Shown here in pieces: positions 1 to 4,807 of a stretch of DNA of 9,388 nucleotides; within the stretch, counting starts at the first letter, position 1; each line of letters begins with the position of its first letter. A program made the translations under genes and the position numbers. The stretch is from Candidatus Aenigmatarchaeota archaeon. Lineage in GTDB: Archaea > Aenigmatarchaeota > Aenigmatarchaeia > CG10238-14 > SpSt-28. The stretch lies in NCBI GenBank assembly GCA_023256115.1, contig JAGDWU010000103.1, positions 1 through 9,388 on the forward strand, written 5' to 3'. A model generated the notes under the pieces. It made no database searches and was not told where the DNA came from. It saw nothing but the letters and a program-made list of their open reading frames with translations.

Positions 1-73
1 TTCTAACCTTCTTACAACATAATCTGCGTCTTTCAAAGCATTTCTTTCAATCCTACATTAGTCTGATTCTAAC
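1..73 (-). CRISPR. End of a CRISPR array (leader-proximal repeat, one spacer, part of the next repeat)
   Basis: Positions 44-73 form a 30-base unit that begins CTTTCAATCC and ends TCTGATTCTAAC on the plus strand. Its layout is that of well-known 30-base archaeal repeats such as the Methanothermobacter type (TTTCAATCC...GGTCTGATTTTAAC). Positions 1-7 (TTCTAAC) match the last seven bases of this unit exactly. The interval 8-43 is therefore a 36-base spacer, a normal archaeal length. Read on the minus strand the repeat ends in ATTGAAAG, the typical 8-base 5' handle of type I/III crRNAs. Transcription therefore runs right to left, and the rest of the array lies off the left edge. Only one full repeat is visible, so the call rests on similarity to known repeats plus the partial second copy. 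No cas gene is in the window. Confidence 0.78.
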
Positions 74-200
74 CCGTCACAAATTGCGTTTATCGGCTCA
101 TTAGGCTTGCTCTATAATTAATATATTTCTTGAAGTCTTAAAGAGCCTTTCTCTTTAAGAACCTCATAGAAATTTTAAATAAATGTATCAAAATTAACGG
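74..200 (-). promoter_or_regulatory. Probable CRISPR leader and promoter
   Basis: Because the array is transcribed leftward, the leader should lie immediately right of the repeat that ends at 73. On the minus strand, 125-113 reads TATATTAATTATA, a good archaeal TATA-like element. Its centre is about 46 bases before the first repeat, which would place the start of the precursor crRNA near position 93, about 20 bases before that repeat. The region beyond is AT-rich, as leaders usually are, and holds a perfect hairpin at 136-160. The stretch 74-110 is about half G+C, much richer than its surroundings, and could instead be a spacer whose outer repeat has been lost. The right boundary is approximate. 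Confidence 0.5.
136..160. repeat. Perfect 10-bp inverted repeat in the CRISPR leader
   Basis: TCTTAAAGAG (136-145) is followed by the five-base loop CCTTT and then CTCTTTAAGA (151-160), its exact reverse complement. The symmetry fits a dimeric regulator operator or a leader element used in spacer acquisition. It lies just upstream of the TATA-like element when read leftward, so it is less likely to be a terminator of the array transcript. Confidence 0.6.
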
Positions 201-347
201 CTATACAAATCTGTAATAAAATAAATTTAAACATAACTCGAAAAGTATGTAAGAAAAAGAAAATGTTGAAAAAAATAATTTAAAGTTATCTTTAAATTCA
301 AAATTTCTAAATCTTAATACTATTTCATATAAAATTCAAAAATTGTT
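201..347. other. AT-rich stretch with no recognisable gene
   Basis: I see no supported gene, RNA or repeat here. On the minus strand, in the same frame as the probable pseudogene at 348-605, about 44 codons (roughly 325-199) are open and rich in Phe, Leu and Tyr. They could be further remains of that gene, but the composition alone could also produce this. Confidence 0.4.
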
Positions 348-605
348 TTATATTGCTTTTAGCATTTTGGTATTTTTTGAAAAATCTTCCTCGCTAATTA
401 AAAGCTGAATAATAAAATTTTTAACTTCCTTTATATTTTCATTATTTCCAAATCTAAATTTAATTTTTAATTAACTATCTAATGAATTTTTTAAATATTC
501 TTTTTCTTGTAGAAATTGTCTATTCAGATGTATAATGGTTAAATCTTTTTGCAAATACTTCTACTAATATTTGATTTTAAAACTCTTTAAATATTTTTCC
601 AACAT
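348..605 (-). pseudogene. Decayed small gene, single frame with three internal stops
   Basis: Starting at ATG 605-603 on the minus strand, one frame reads as plausible protein for 85 codons and ends at TAA 350-348. It is broken by TAG TAG (566-561) and TAA (473-471). Recognisable stretches are KYLQKDLTIIHLNRQFLQEK before the last internal stop, and IKFRFGNNENIKEVKNF followed by QLLISEEDFSKNTKMLKAI after it. The Lys/Glu/Ile-rich helical style matches real genes in this window. Three stops is fewer than this base composition would give by chance (roughly eight), but that is suggestive, not proof. I do not recognise the family. It lies between the CRISPR leader and the tRNA, so it could be a remnant of a lost accessory gene or of an element inserted next to the tRNA. 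No frameshift is needed to read it. Confidence 0.42.
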
Positions 606-649
606 TAATTGAAAAATGCATTTCTTGAGTTAAATACGCTTAGAATTGG

Positions 650-654
650 AAAAA
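650..654 (-). terminator. Oligo-T terminator after tRNA-Ser
   Basis: On the minus strand a run of five T (654-650) begins nine bases beyond the tRNA discriminator base. Archaeal RNA polymerase commonly terminates at such T runs without a hairpin. In this AT-rich DNA short T runs are common, so this is only suggestive. Confidence 0.35.
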
Positions 655-662
655 TTTCATTG

Positions 663-802
663 CGCCGGGGGTGGGATTTGAACCCACGCGGGCTTATCGC
701 CCAGCGGATTTCTTTCAACACTTAAGGGTTTTTTCATCTTTCATAGTCACGCCAACCCTTTCACTCAAGTCCGCCGCCTTGACCTGGCTAGGCTACCCCG
801 GC
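663..802 (-). tRNA. tRNA-Ser(UGA) with a 54-nt intron
   Basis: On the minus strand the acceptor strand GCCGGGG (802-796) pairs with CCCCGGC (670-664), and the discriminator is G (663), as expected for Ser. The D-stem is GCC/GGC. The anticodon stem GCGGA/TCCGC flanks the loop CTTGAG, giving anticodon TGA (767-765). The variable arm is long (703-688, stem GGGC/GCCC), which makes this a class II tRNA. The T-arm is GTGGG-TTCAAAT-CCCAC (687-671). An insertion separates G37 (764) from A38 (709): the intron is 763-710, 54 nt. Removing it leaves an 86-nt tRNA. The intron holds a 7-bp stem, AAGGGTT (760-754) with AACCCTT (730-724). CCA is not encoded. A canonical 3-4-3 bulge-helix-bulge is not obvious by eye, so the splice position is inferred from the normal archaeal site. 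Confidence 0.93.
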
Positions 803-829
803 ATAATAATTTTATTTAAAAAGTGTAAA

Positions 830-837
830 TTTATAAA
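830..837 (-). promoter_or_regulatory. TATA box for tRNA-Ser, overlapping the SUI1 stop codon
   Basis: Minus-strand TTTATAAA at 837-830 is centred about 31 bases upstream of the mature tRNA 5' end and includes the TAA stop of the SUI1 gene (833-831). With the usual archaeal spacing of about 26-27 bases to the start site, the tRNA leader would be only 4-5 bases. A second AT element (TTTAAATA, 820-813) is too close to the tRNA to serve as its TATA box. Confidence 0.42.
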
Positions 838-1124
838 ATTTCTATTTGATCTTCTTTAAATCCGTACTTAACTAATAAATCTTTTATCTTTTTTCTGTGG
901 TCTCCTTGCAATTCTATTCTACCTTCTTTTACAGTTCCTCCACAAGCTAAATTTGATTTTAAATAGCTTGCTAACTTTTTTCTATCTTCTATTTCGCCTT
1001 CTATTATAGTTACTGTTTTTCCAAATGTTCTTTTTTCTATTCTAACAATTAGCTTTTGCGGCAATTCAATTTTTTCAAATTCTTCAAAAGAACTGATTAA
1101 TTTTTTATTTTCCTTTTCTTTCAT
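831..1124 (-). CDS. sui1: Translation initiation factor SUI1 (archaeal aIF1/eIF1)
   Basis: This 97-residue protein is the archaeal counterpart of eIF1, which binds the small ribosomal subunit near the P site and checks start-codon pairing. The core runs from about residue 22 to the end. The family signature is clear around residues 61-89: [16 protein letters not shown], followed by a basic helix ending in KYGF. The N-terminal 20 residues are Lys/Glu-rich and probably flexible. Length is normal. It is the last gene of the S19-L22-S3-L29-SUI1 block, and its ATG overlaps the L29 stop as ATGA, pointing to coupled translation. In many archaea the RNase P protein gene (rnp1) and S17 follow here. 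In this window tRNA-Ser follows instead. Confidence 0.95.
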   Translation of the reverse strand: MKEKENKKLISSFEEFEKIELPQKLIVRIEKRTFGKTVTIIEGEIEDRKKLASYLKSNLACGGTVKEGRIELQGDHRKKIKDLLVKYGFKEDQIEIL

Positions 1125-1324
1125 TTCTTATTTTTAGGATTTAAATATGTTAAAATTCTTGCTATAGTTCTTCTTATTTCTTTTATTCTGCCTGGATTTT
1201 TAATTGGTCTTTTTAATTTAGTTTGAGCATAGATTTTCATTAGCTCTTCTTTTAATTCTTTTAATTTTTTTTCTAATTCTTCTTTACTCATTTTCTTTAA
1301 TTCCTTTTTCTTTATTATTGCCAT
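1121..1324 (-). CDS. rpl29: Large ribosomal subunit protein L29 (uL29)
   Basis: This 67-residue helical protein sits near the peptide exit tunnel of the large subunit. The sequence is a typical L29: a Lys/Glu-rich first helix with repeated KEEL-like units (residues 14-28), then residues 30-60 with [20 protein letters not shown] and a second helix ending TYLNPKNKK. Its ATG lies inside the end of the S3 gene (10-base overlap), and its TGA stop overlaps the SUI1 start. No Shine-Dalgarno sequence precedes the start, so coupled translation from S3 is likely. The S3-L29-SUI1 order is the conserved archaeal one. Confidence 0.95.
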   Translation of the reverse strand: MAIIKKKELKKMSKEELEKKLKELKEELMKIYAQTKLKRPIKNPGRIKEIRRTIARILTYLNPKNKK

Positions 1325-1908
1325 TTTTCTATTAACAATTCTTCAGGAGCTTTTAACAATATTTTTACTTCTATTCCTATTACACCAACTTTGGTAAATG
1401 CTTGTTGCTGTGCAACATCCATTAACTCTTCTTTGTAATGGCCTGTATGCAATATATAACCTTTTCTAAATTTGTGCGAAGCAGATCTTTCTTTTCCAAG
1501 CAATTTTCCACTAATTCTAATTTCAGCACCTACAGCACCAGAAGCAATAATTTGCTCTAAATAATATAGTGCGGCTTTTTTATAATTAATTCCTCTTTCA
1601 ATTGCTCTTTTTATTCTATATGCAACAATTCTAGCATCTAAATATGGATTCGAAACCTCTTCTATTACTATAGTCGGATTTTCTAACTTATATTTTTCAA
1701 TTAATGTTTTCATTATTTCTTCTTCATGCTTTCTTAATTTTGCTATTCCTCTTGCTTTCCTTCCGACATAAACAGTAATTCTTGTTCCAATTGGCAATTT
1801 TTCAATTTTTACATTGCTAAATTCAGCGGTTTCAAAAATATTTTTCAAATATTTTTTTGCTTCAACTTCCAAAATTCTTTGATTAATTATTTCTCTTTCA
1901 ACGCCCAT
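1315..1908 (-). CDS. rps3: Small ribosomal subunit protein S3 (uS3) with an altered KH loop
   Basis: This 197-residue protein is a component of the small-subunit head at the mRNA entry site. The best start is ATG 1908-1906 (MGVEREIINQ), two bases after the L22 stop. A TTG six bases earlier (1914) is in frame but overlaps L22. The C-terminal half is typical S3, with VSNPYLDARIVAYRIKRAIERG, the GAEIRISGKLLG motif and a final hydrophobic strand. The N-terminal KH domain is odd. In archaeal S3 the strand GTRITLYV is followed by a RPGLVIGRKG-type loop. Here GTRITVYV (about residues 43-50) is followed by GRKARGIAKLRKHEEE. The distance to the conserved LENP is unchanged, so residues were substituted rather than deleted, and the GxxG RNA-contact loop is missing. 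Overall identity as S3 is secure. Confidence 0.94.
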   Translation of the reverse strand: MGVEREIINQRILEVEAKKYLKNIFETAEFSNVKIEKLPIGTRITVYVGRKARGIAKLRKHEEEIMKTLIEKYKLENPTIVIEEVSNPYLDARIVAYRIKRAIERGINYKKAALYYLEQIIASGAVGAEIRISGKLLGKERSASHKFRKGYILHTGHYKEELMDVAQQQAFTKVGVIGIEVKILLKAPEELLIEKWQ

Positions 1909-1910
1909 AA

Positions 1911-2261
1911 TCAATAAGACAATATTATTTCGATGTGCGAATTTTTTAATCTCCTTCCTCTAAATCTATATCTTTTAGGAGTAATAATTGTTGGCCCTTT
2001 ATGTATTTTAATCTCTTTTATTCTAACTTTTTGCATATCCATATTTTTATGTTTTGCACTTTCTTCTGCATGCCTTAAGGCTTTTAAAATTTCTTTTGTT
2101 GTTTTAGTATAATATTTTCCATTTATTGATCTTTTTTGCTCTAATATTTCGCTTAATATTCTTTTAGCCTTTTCTAATGGTTTTCTAGCAATTTGTCTAG
2201 CAACAATTTTTGCATTTTTTACAGAAATTCGCAAATTTCTAATAAAAACTCTTGCTATCAT
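1911..2261 (-). CDS. rpl22: Large ribosomal subunit protein L22 (uL22)
   Basis: This 116-residue protein contacts several domains of 23S rRNA, and in known ribosomes its beta-hairpin lines the exit tunnel. It shows the L22 fold in order: a short N-terminal strand ([10 protein letters not shown]), the helix [32 protein letters not shown], a strand with [14 protein letters not shown], and the basic hairpin [19 protein letters not shown]. It is shorter than most archaeal L22 proteins (about 150 residues), mainly because it lacks their N-terminal extension. That fits a reduced genome. Its ATG overlaps the S19 TGA stop by four bases, and its stop lies two bases before the S3 ATG. Confidence 0.94.
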   Translation of the reverse strand: MIARVFIRNLRISVKNAKIVARQIARKPLEKAKRILSEILEQKRSINGKYYTKTTKEILKALRHAEESAKHKNMDMQKVRIKEIKIHKGPTIITPKRYRFRGRRLKNSHIEIILSY

Positions 2262-2647
2262 TTAACACTTAAAAATCTTGTACCTCTAGTTGCCCCTATT
2301 CCAGGGCCACCATGTTTTACTTCTTTTATTGGTATTGAAAATTCTCCCAATCTTCTACCAATCATTTCTGGTTTAATATAAACTGGAACAAACTCTTTTC
2401 CATTATGTACACCAATAGTTCTGCCAACCATGCAAGGCAAAATAACCATTTGCCTTAAATGTGTTTTAATAAATTTATCTTTTGGAGTTCTCATTACTTT
2501 TTCCAAAAACTTTTTTTCTTCTTCTGTTAATCCTCTTTTTAATATTTTCCTTCTTATTCTTGCATCAAATACTTTTAAAGCTAATTCTTCCAAGCTCATT
2601 TTTTGCAATTCTTCTAATGTATACCCTCTCAATCTAAATTCTGGCAT
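2258..2647 (-). CDS. rps19: Small ribosomal subunit protein S19 (uS19)
   Basis: This 129-residue protein of the small-subunit head works with S13 at the bridge to the large subunit. An archaeal-type helical N-terminus (residues 1-50, with [15 protein letters not shown]) is followed by the conserved S19 core: [40 protein letters not shown], the GEF motif, and the C-terminal [19 protein letters not shown]. Length is normal for archaea. It is the first ribosomal gene of this operon and starts 15 bases after the stop of the HIT-family gene. The genes that usually lie before it (L3, L4, L23, L2) are not there. No ribosome binding site is visible ahead of the ATG, only A/T sequence. Confidence 0.95.
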   Translation of the reverse strand: MPEFRLRGYTLEELQKMSLEELALKVFDARIRRKILKRGLTEEEKKFLEKVMRTPKDKFIKTHLRQMVILPCMVGRTIGVHNGKEFVPVYIKPEMIGRRLGEFSIPIKEVKHGGPGIGATRGTRFLSVK

Positions 2648-2662
2648 AATATTTTAAATTAT

Positions 2663-3148
2663 TTAAGGTAAATATTTGTATTTCCACTTTTCAATTATTC
2701 CTCTTATTTTTTCTTTCTCCTCTTCTAAACTTTCTTTTTTTTCTTCTTTTTTTATTTCAATTTTAATGCTTTTCAATTTTTCATGCCATTCATTTAATTG
2801 AGCTTCAGTAACAATAATAGGTTTAGATTCTATTATTGGAATTTCATCATCTATTGGAAAAATTTTAATATGAAAATGATTTACTTGCATTTTGTAGCTA
2901 GCAATATAAACATCTTTTACATTTAAAGCGTCTTTTATTGCTTTTGAAATTTTAACTGCATTTTCAAATAATTTTAAAGTTGTTTCTAAATCTTCATCAA
3001 AATTAACATAATGTTTTTTTGGAATTAAAATGCTCATTGCTTTACTTCTTGGATTTATATCTAAAAATGCTAAACTTATTTCATCTTCAAAAAATATATA
3101 AGATGGAATTGATTTGGATGCTATTTCACAAAATATGCATTTATCCAT
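2663..3148 (-). CDS. HIT-family (histidine triad) protein
   Basis: HIT proteins are small nucleotide-binding enzymes that hydrolyse or transfer nucleotidyl groups through a central His. This one has 161 residues. It has a zinc-type CIFC pair (residues 4-7) with H46 downstream, the fold's NPRSKAMSILIPKKHY stretch (32-47), and the active-site strand NHFHIKIFP (90-98). The triad reads His91-x-His93-x-Lys95: the catalytic middle His is present, but the third His is Lys. GalT-type relatives carry Gln there, so a transferase-like role is possible. A charged C-terminal tail (about 125-161) extends the usual 110-140-residue family. It overlaps the preceding gene by eight bases and leads into S19, so it is probably cotranscribed with the ribosomal genes. 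The substrate cannot be told from sequence. Confidence 0.85.
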   Translation of the reverse strand: MDKCIFCEIASKSIPSYIFFEDEISLAFLDINPRSKAMSILIPKKHYVNFDEDLETTLKLFENAVKISKAIKDALNVKDVYIASYKMQVNHFHIKIFPIDDEIPIIESKPIIVTEAQLNEWHEKLKSIKIEIKKEEKKESLEEEKEKIRGIIEKWKYKYLP

Positions 3149-3785
3149 ATGAGAAATTTTTTGTAGGATTTATCTTATTTAATAATGTTTTTAATATTTG
3201 AAGAATGTTTCTTTCATCCTCTAAAAGATAAAATATTAAGTTATTGAAAAAATTAGAAATCTTAATAAAGAATAAACTAGGTATTACTTTTGTTGCATAT
3301 TTTATTCTATTTACTAGATATGTACCAAATCTTTCTAACATATAACTTTTTAAAACTTTGTTTGCAACTTCTTTTGCTTCTTTTTCATTTTCATCTTTAA
3401 AATAATTTGTTATATATTCTCTGGGATCTTTTGGTTTAAGTTTTCCAATATAATGTTGAAGAGCATGTGCACATTCTTCTGCAAGGGTTTTAATAAAAAT
3501 AGGTAAGTTATACAAAGTTGAAAAGTCGATTTTTATTTCTTTTTTTGCTAAATCATAAGCCCCCAACACTTTTCCAATAATTTTGTCTGTTAAAATATAA
3601 GGTAATCTAGCAACATATATAGGAATTCTGGATAAATATTTCTTTAATTCATTTTTAGAATAATTGTAAGCTTTTGAAAAATATTCAGCAACTTTATCTT
3701 TTATATATTCGATTGTTTTATGCAAAGAATTCAACTCTACTTTATTTTCATATAATTTATAATTAAGGTCTATTAAAGCTCTCAT
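3141..3785 (-). CDS. Zincin-like protein of unknown function with an EExxH motif
   Basis: I do not recognise this 214-residue protein as a named family. Residues 70-145 resemble the core of a small zinc metallopeptidase (gluzincin-like). They show VLGAYDLAKKEIKIDFST, then helix LAEECAHALQHYIG (101-114), then an acidic helix DENEKEAKEVANKV (131-144) that could supply a third ligand. In active members the helix carries HExxH. Here the first His is Glu, giving E103-E104-C-A-H107, encoded GAA GAA TGT GCA CAT. The protein may be inactive, bind a different metal, or use H111. The first 60 residues are helical and charged. Residues 166-188 (IPSLFFIKISNFFNNLIFYLL) are hydrophobic and could touch a membrane. 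There is no signal peptide. It is the first gene of the operon leading to S19, and it starts at ATG 3785 in a 26-base divergent promoter region. Confidence 0.72.
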   Translation of the reverse strand: MRALIDLNYKLYENKVELNSLHKTIEYIKDKVAEYFSKAYNYSKNELKKYLSRIPIYVARLPYILTDKIIGKVLGAYDLAKKEIKIDFSTLYNLPIFIKTLAEECAHALQHYIGKLKPKDPREYITNYFKDENEKEAKEVANKVLKSYMLERFGTYLVNRIKYATKVIPSLFFIKISNFFNNLIFYLLEDERNILQILKTLLNKINPTKNFSYG

Positions 3786-3811
3786 AAATTATTGTTAAAT
3801 TAATTATTTTA
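3786..3811. promoter_or_regulatory. 26-base divergent promoter region between L3 and the zincin/HIT/S19 operon
   Basis: Only 26 bases (all A/T except one G) separate the two start codons. For rightward transcription, ATAAATTA near 3784-3791 lies about 25 bases before the L3 ATG. For leftward transcription, TTAAAATAA on the minus strand near 3815-3805 sits a similar distance before ATG 3785. At normal archaeal TATA-to-start spacing both mRNAs would begin at or very near their start codons, so both are probably leaderless. No ribosome binding site is visible for either gene. Confidence 0.45.
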
Positions 3812-4807
3812 ATGGTAAAAAAATCGAAACCAAGAGCAGGAAGCAAAGCATTTTGGCCAAGAAAAAGAGCAAAAAGAATTTACCCAAGAGTTTCTACATA
3901 TCCAAAAATAGATAAAGTTATTCCACTATTATTTGCCGGTTATAAAGCTGGAATGGTTCATTTAATTGAATTAAGAAAAAGAAGAGTTGAAAAAAAAGAA
4001 GTTGAAGAAGAAGTTTTTGTTCCTGCAACAGTAATTGAAACTCCGCCGCTTAGAGTTATTGGAGTTAGAGCTTATAAATTTGATGTTAACAAAAAAGGTT
4101 ATTTAAGCTTTTTTGAAATTTATGCTAAAGAATTGCCAGAAAATCTAAAAAGAAAGATAACTACAATAAAATCAAATTTTGATAAAATGAAAGATAAAAT
4201 AGAAGAAGCAAAAAATAATGCAGATAAAGTAAGATTAATTGTTTGTACTCAACCTTGGCTTGCTGGAATTAAAAAGAAAAAGCCAGAAGTATTTGAAGTT
4301 GAAGTTGGTGGAGATGTGAAAAAAGCATTTGATTATGCAATTAGCATGCTTGGAAAAGAAATTAAAGTTAGTGAAGTATTTCAAGAGGGCCAATTAATAG
4401 ATGTAATTGCAGTAACAAAAGGTAAAGGAACTCAAGGTCCAATAAAAAGATTTGGAATTAAAAGGCAATTCCATAAAGCAACTCAAGCAGTTAGACATAG
4501 CGGTGCAATAGGTGCTCAAGGTGTTGGAAGAGTTTTGCCAGCTTCAATTCCAATGAGTGGCCAATTAGGATTTCAAACAAGATGTGAATATAATAAAAGA
4601 ATATTAAAAATATCTTCTGATCCTAGCATAATAAACCCTAAAGGCGGCTTTGCACATTATGGTATTGTTAGAAGTGATTATGTTTTAGTTCAAGGTAGCG
4701 TGCCAGGACCAAAAAAAAGATTAATAATGATGAGATTTGCAATTAGAAAACCAAATGTTATTATTCCGCCAAATATAAAAGAAATTGTAATAACAAATAA
4801 AAATTAA
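3812..4807 (+). CDS. rpl3: Large ribosomal subunit protein L3 (uL3)
   Basis: This 331-residue protein binds near the peptidyl-transferase centre and is an early assembly protein of the large subunit. It is a full-length archaeal/eukaryotic-type L3. The N-terminus has PRAGSKAFWPRKRAKRIYPRV, then the strand LLFAGYKAGMVHLIE. The central FQEGQLIDVIAVTKGKGTQG leads into the basic KRFGIKRQFHKATQAVRHSG and GRVLPASIPMSGQLGFQTR. The C-terminal part ends in GSVPGPKKRLIMMRFAIRKP. In most archaea L3 opens an operon with L4, L23 and L2. Here it stands alone, is divergent from the S19 operon, and is followed tail to tail by a minus-strand gene whose stop codon shares bases with its own TAA. Confidence 0.97.
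   Translation: MVKKSKPRAGSKAFWPRKRAKRIYPRVSTYPKIDKVIPLLFAGYKAGMVHLIELRKRRVEKKEVEEEVFVPATVIETPPLRVIGVRAYKFDVNKKGYLSFFEIYAKELPENLKRKITTIKSNFDKMKDKIEEAKNNADKVRLIVCTQPWLAGIKKKKPEVFEVEVGGDVKKAFDYAISMLGKEIKVSEVFQEGQLIDVIAVTKGKGTQGPIKRFGIKRQFHKATQAVRHSGAIGAQGVGRVLPASIPMSGQLGFQTRCEYNKRILKISSDPSIINPKGGFAHYGIVRSDYVLVQGSVPGPKKRLIMMRFAIRKPNVIIPPNIKEIVITNKN

Noticed and set aside
111..145. A degenerate second CRISPR repeat right of the GC-rich segment
   Set aside because: Aligned by eye it matches the 30-base repeat no better than random AT-rich DNA, with only about 6 of 13 matches at its best end.
136..160. The leader hairpin as a bacterial-type terminator
   Set aside because: No T run follows it in either direction, and archaeal termination does not need hairpins.
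487..597. Repeated TTTAAATATT motifs (near 491 and 587) as a direct repeat or origin element
   Set aside because: They are short and purely A/T in very AT-rich sequence, so chance recurrence is expected.
613..660. Minus-strand ATG at 660 as start of the decayed gene
   Set aside because: That frame meets a stop after six codons and needs a frameshift to join the better conserved part. The frame starting at 605 explains the region without one.
671..859. Plus-strand 62-residue reading frame beginning inside the tRNA
   Set aside because: It runs antisense through tRNA-Ser and its promoter and has no protein-family features.
1912..1914. TTG start for S3 six bases upstream of the ATG
   Set aside because: It overlaps the L22 stop, and the ATG at 1908 gives a normal S3 N-terminus. 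A TTG start is less likely.
2193..2657. Plus-strand reading frames across L22 and S19
   Set aside because: They are antisense to well-conserved ribosomal genes and consist of Asn/Phe/Ser-rich low-complexity translation typical of shadow frames in AT-rich DNA.
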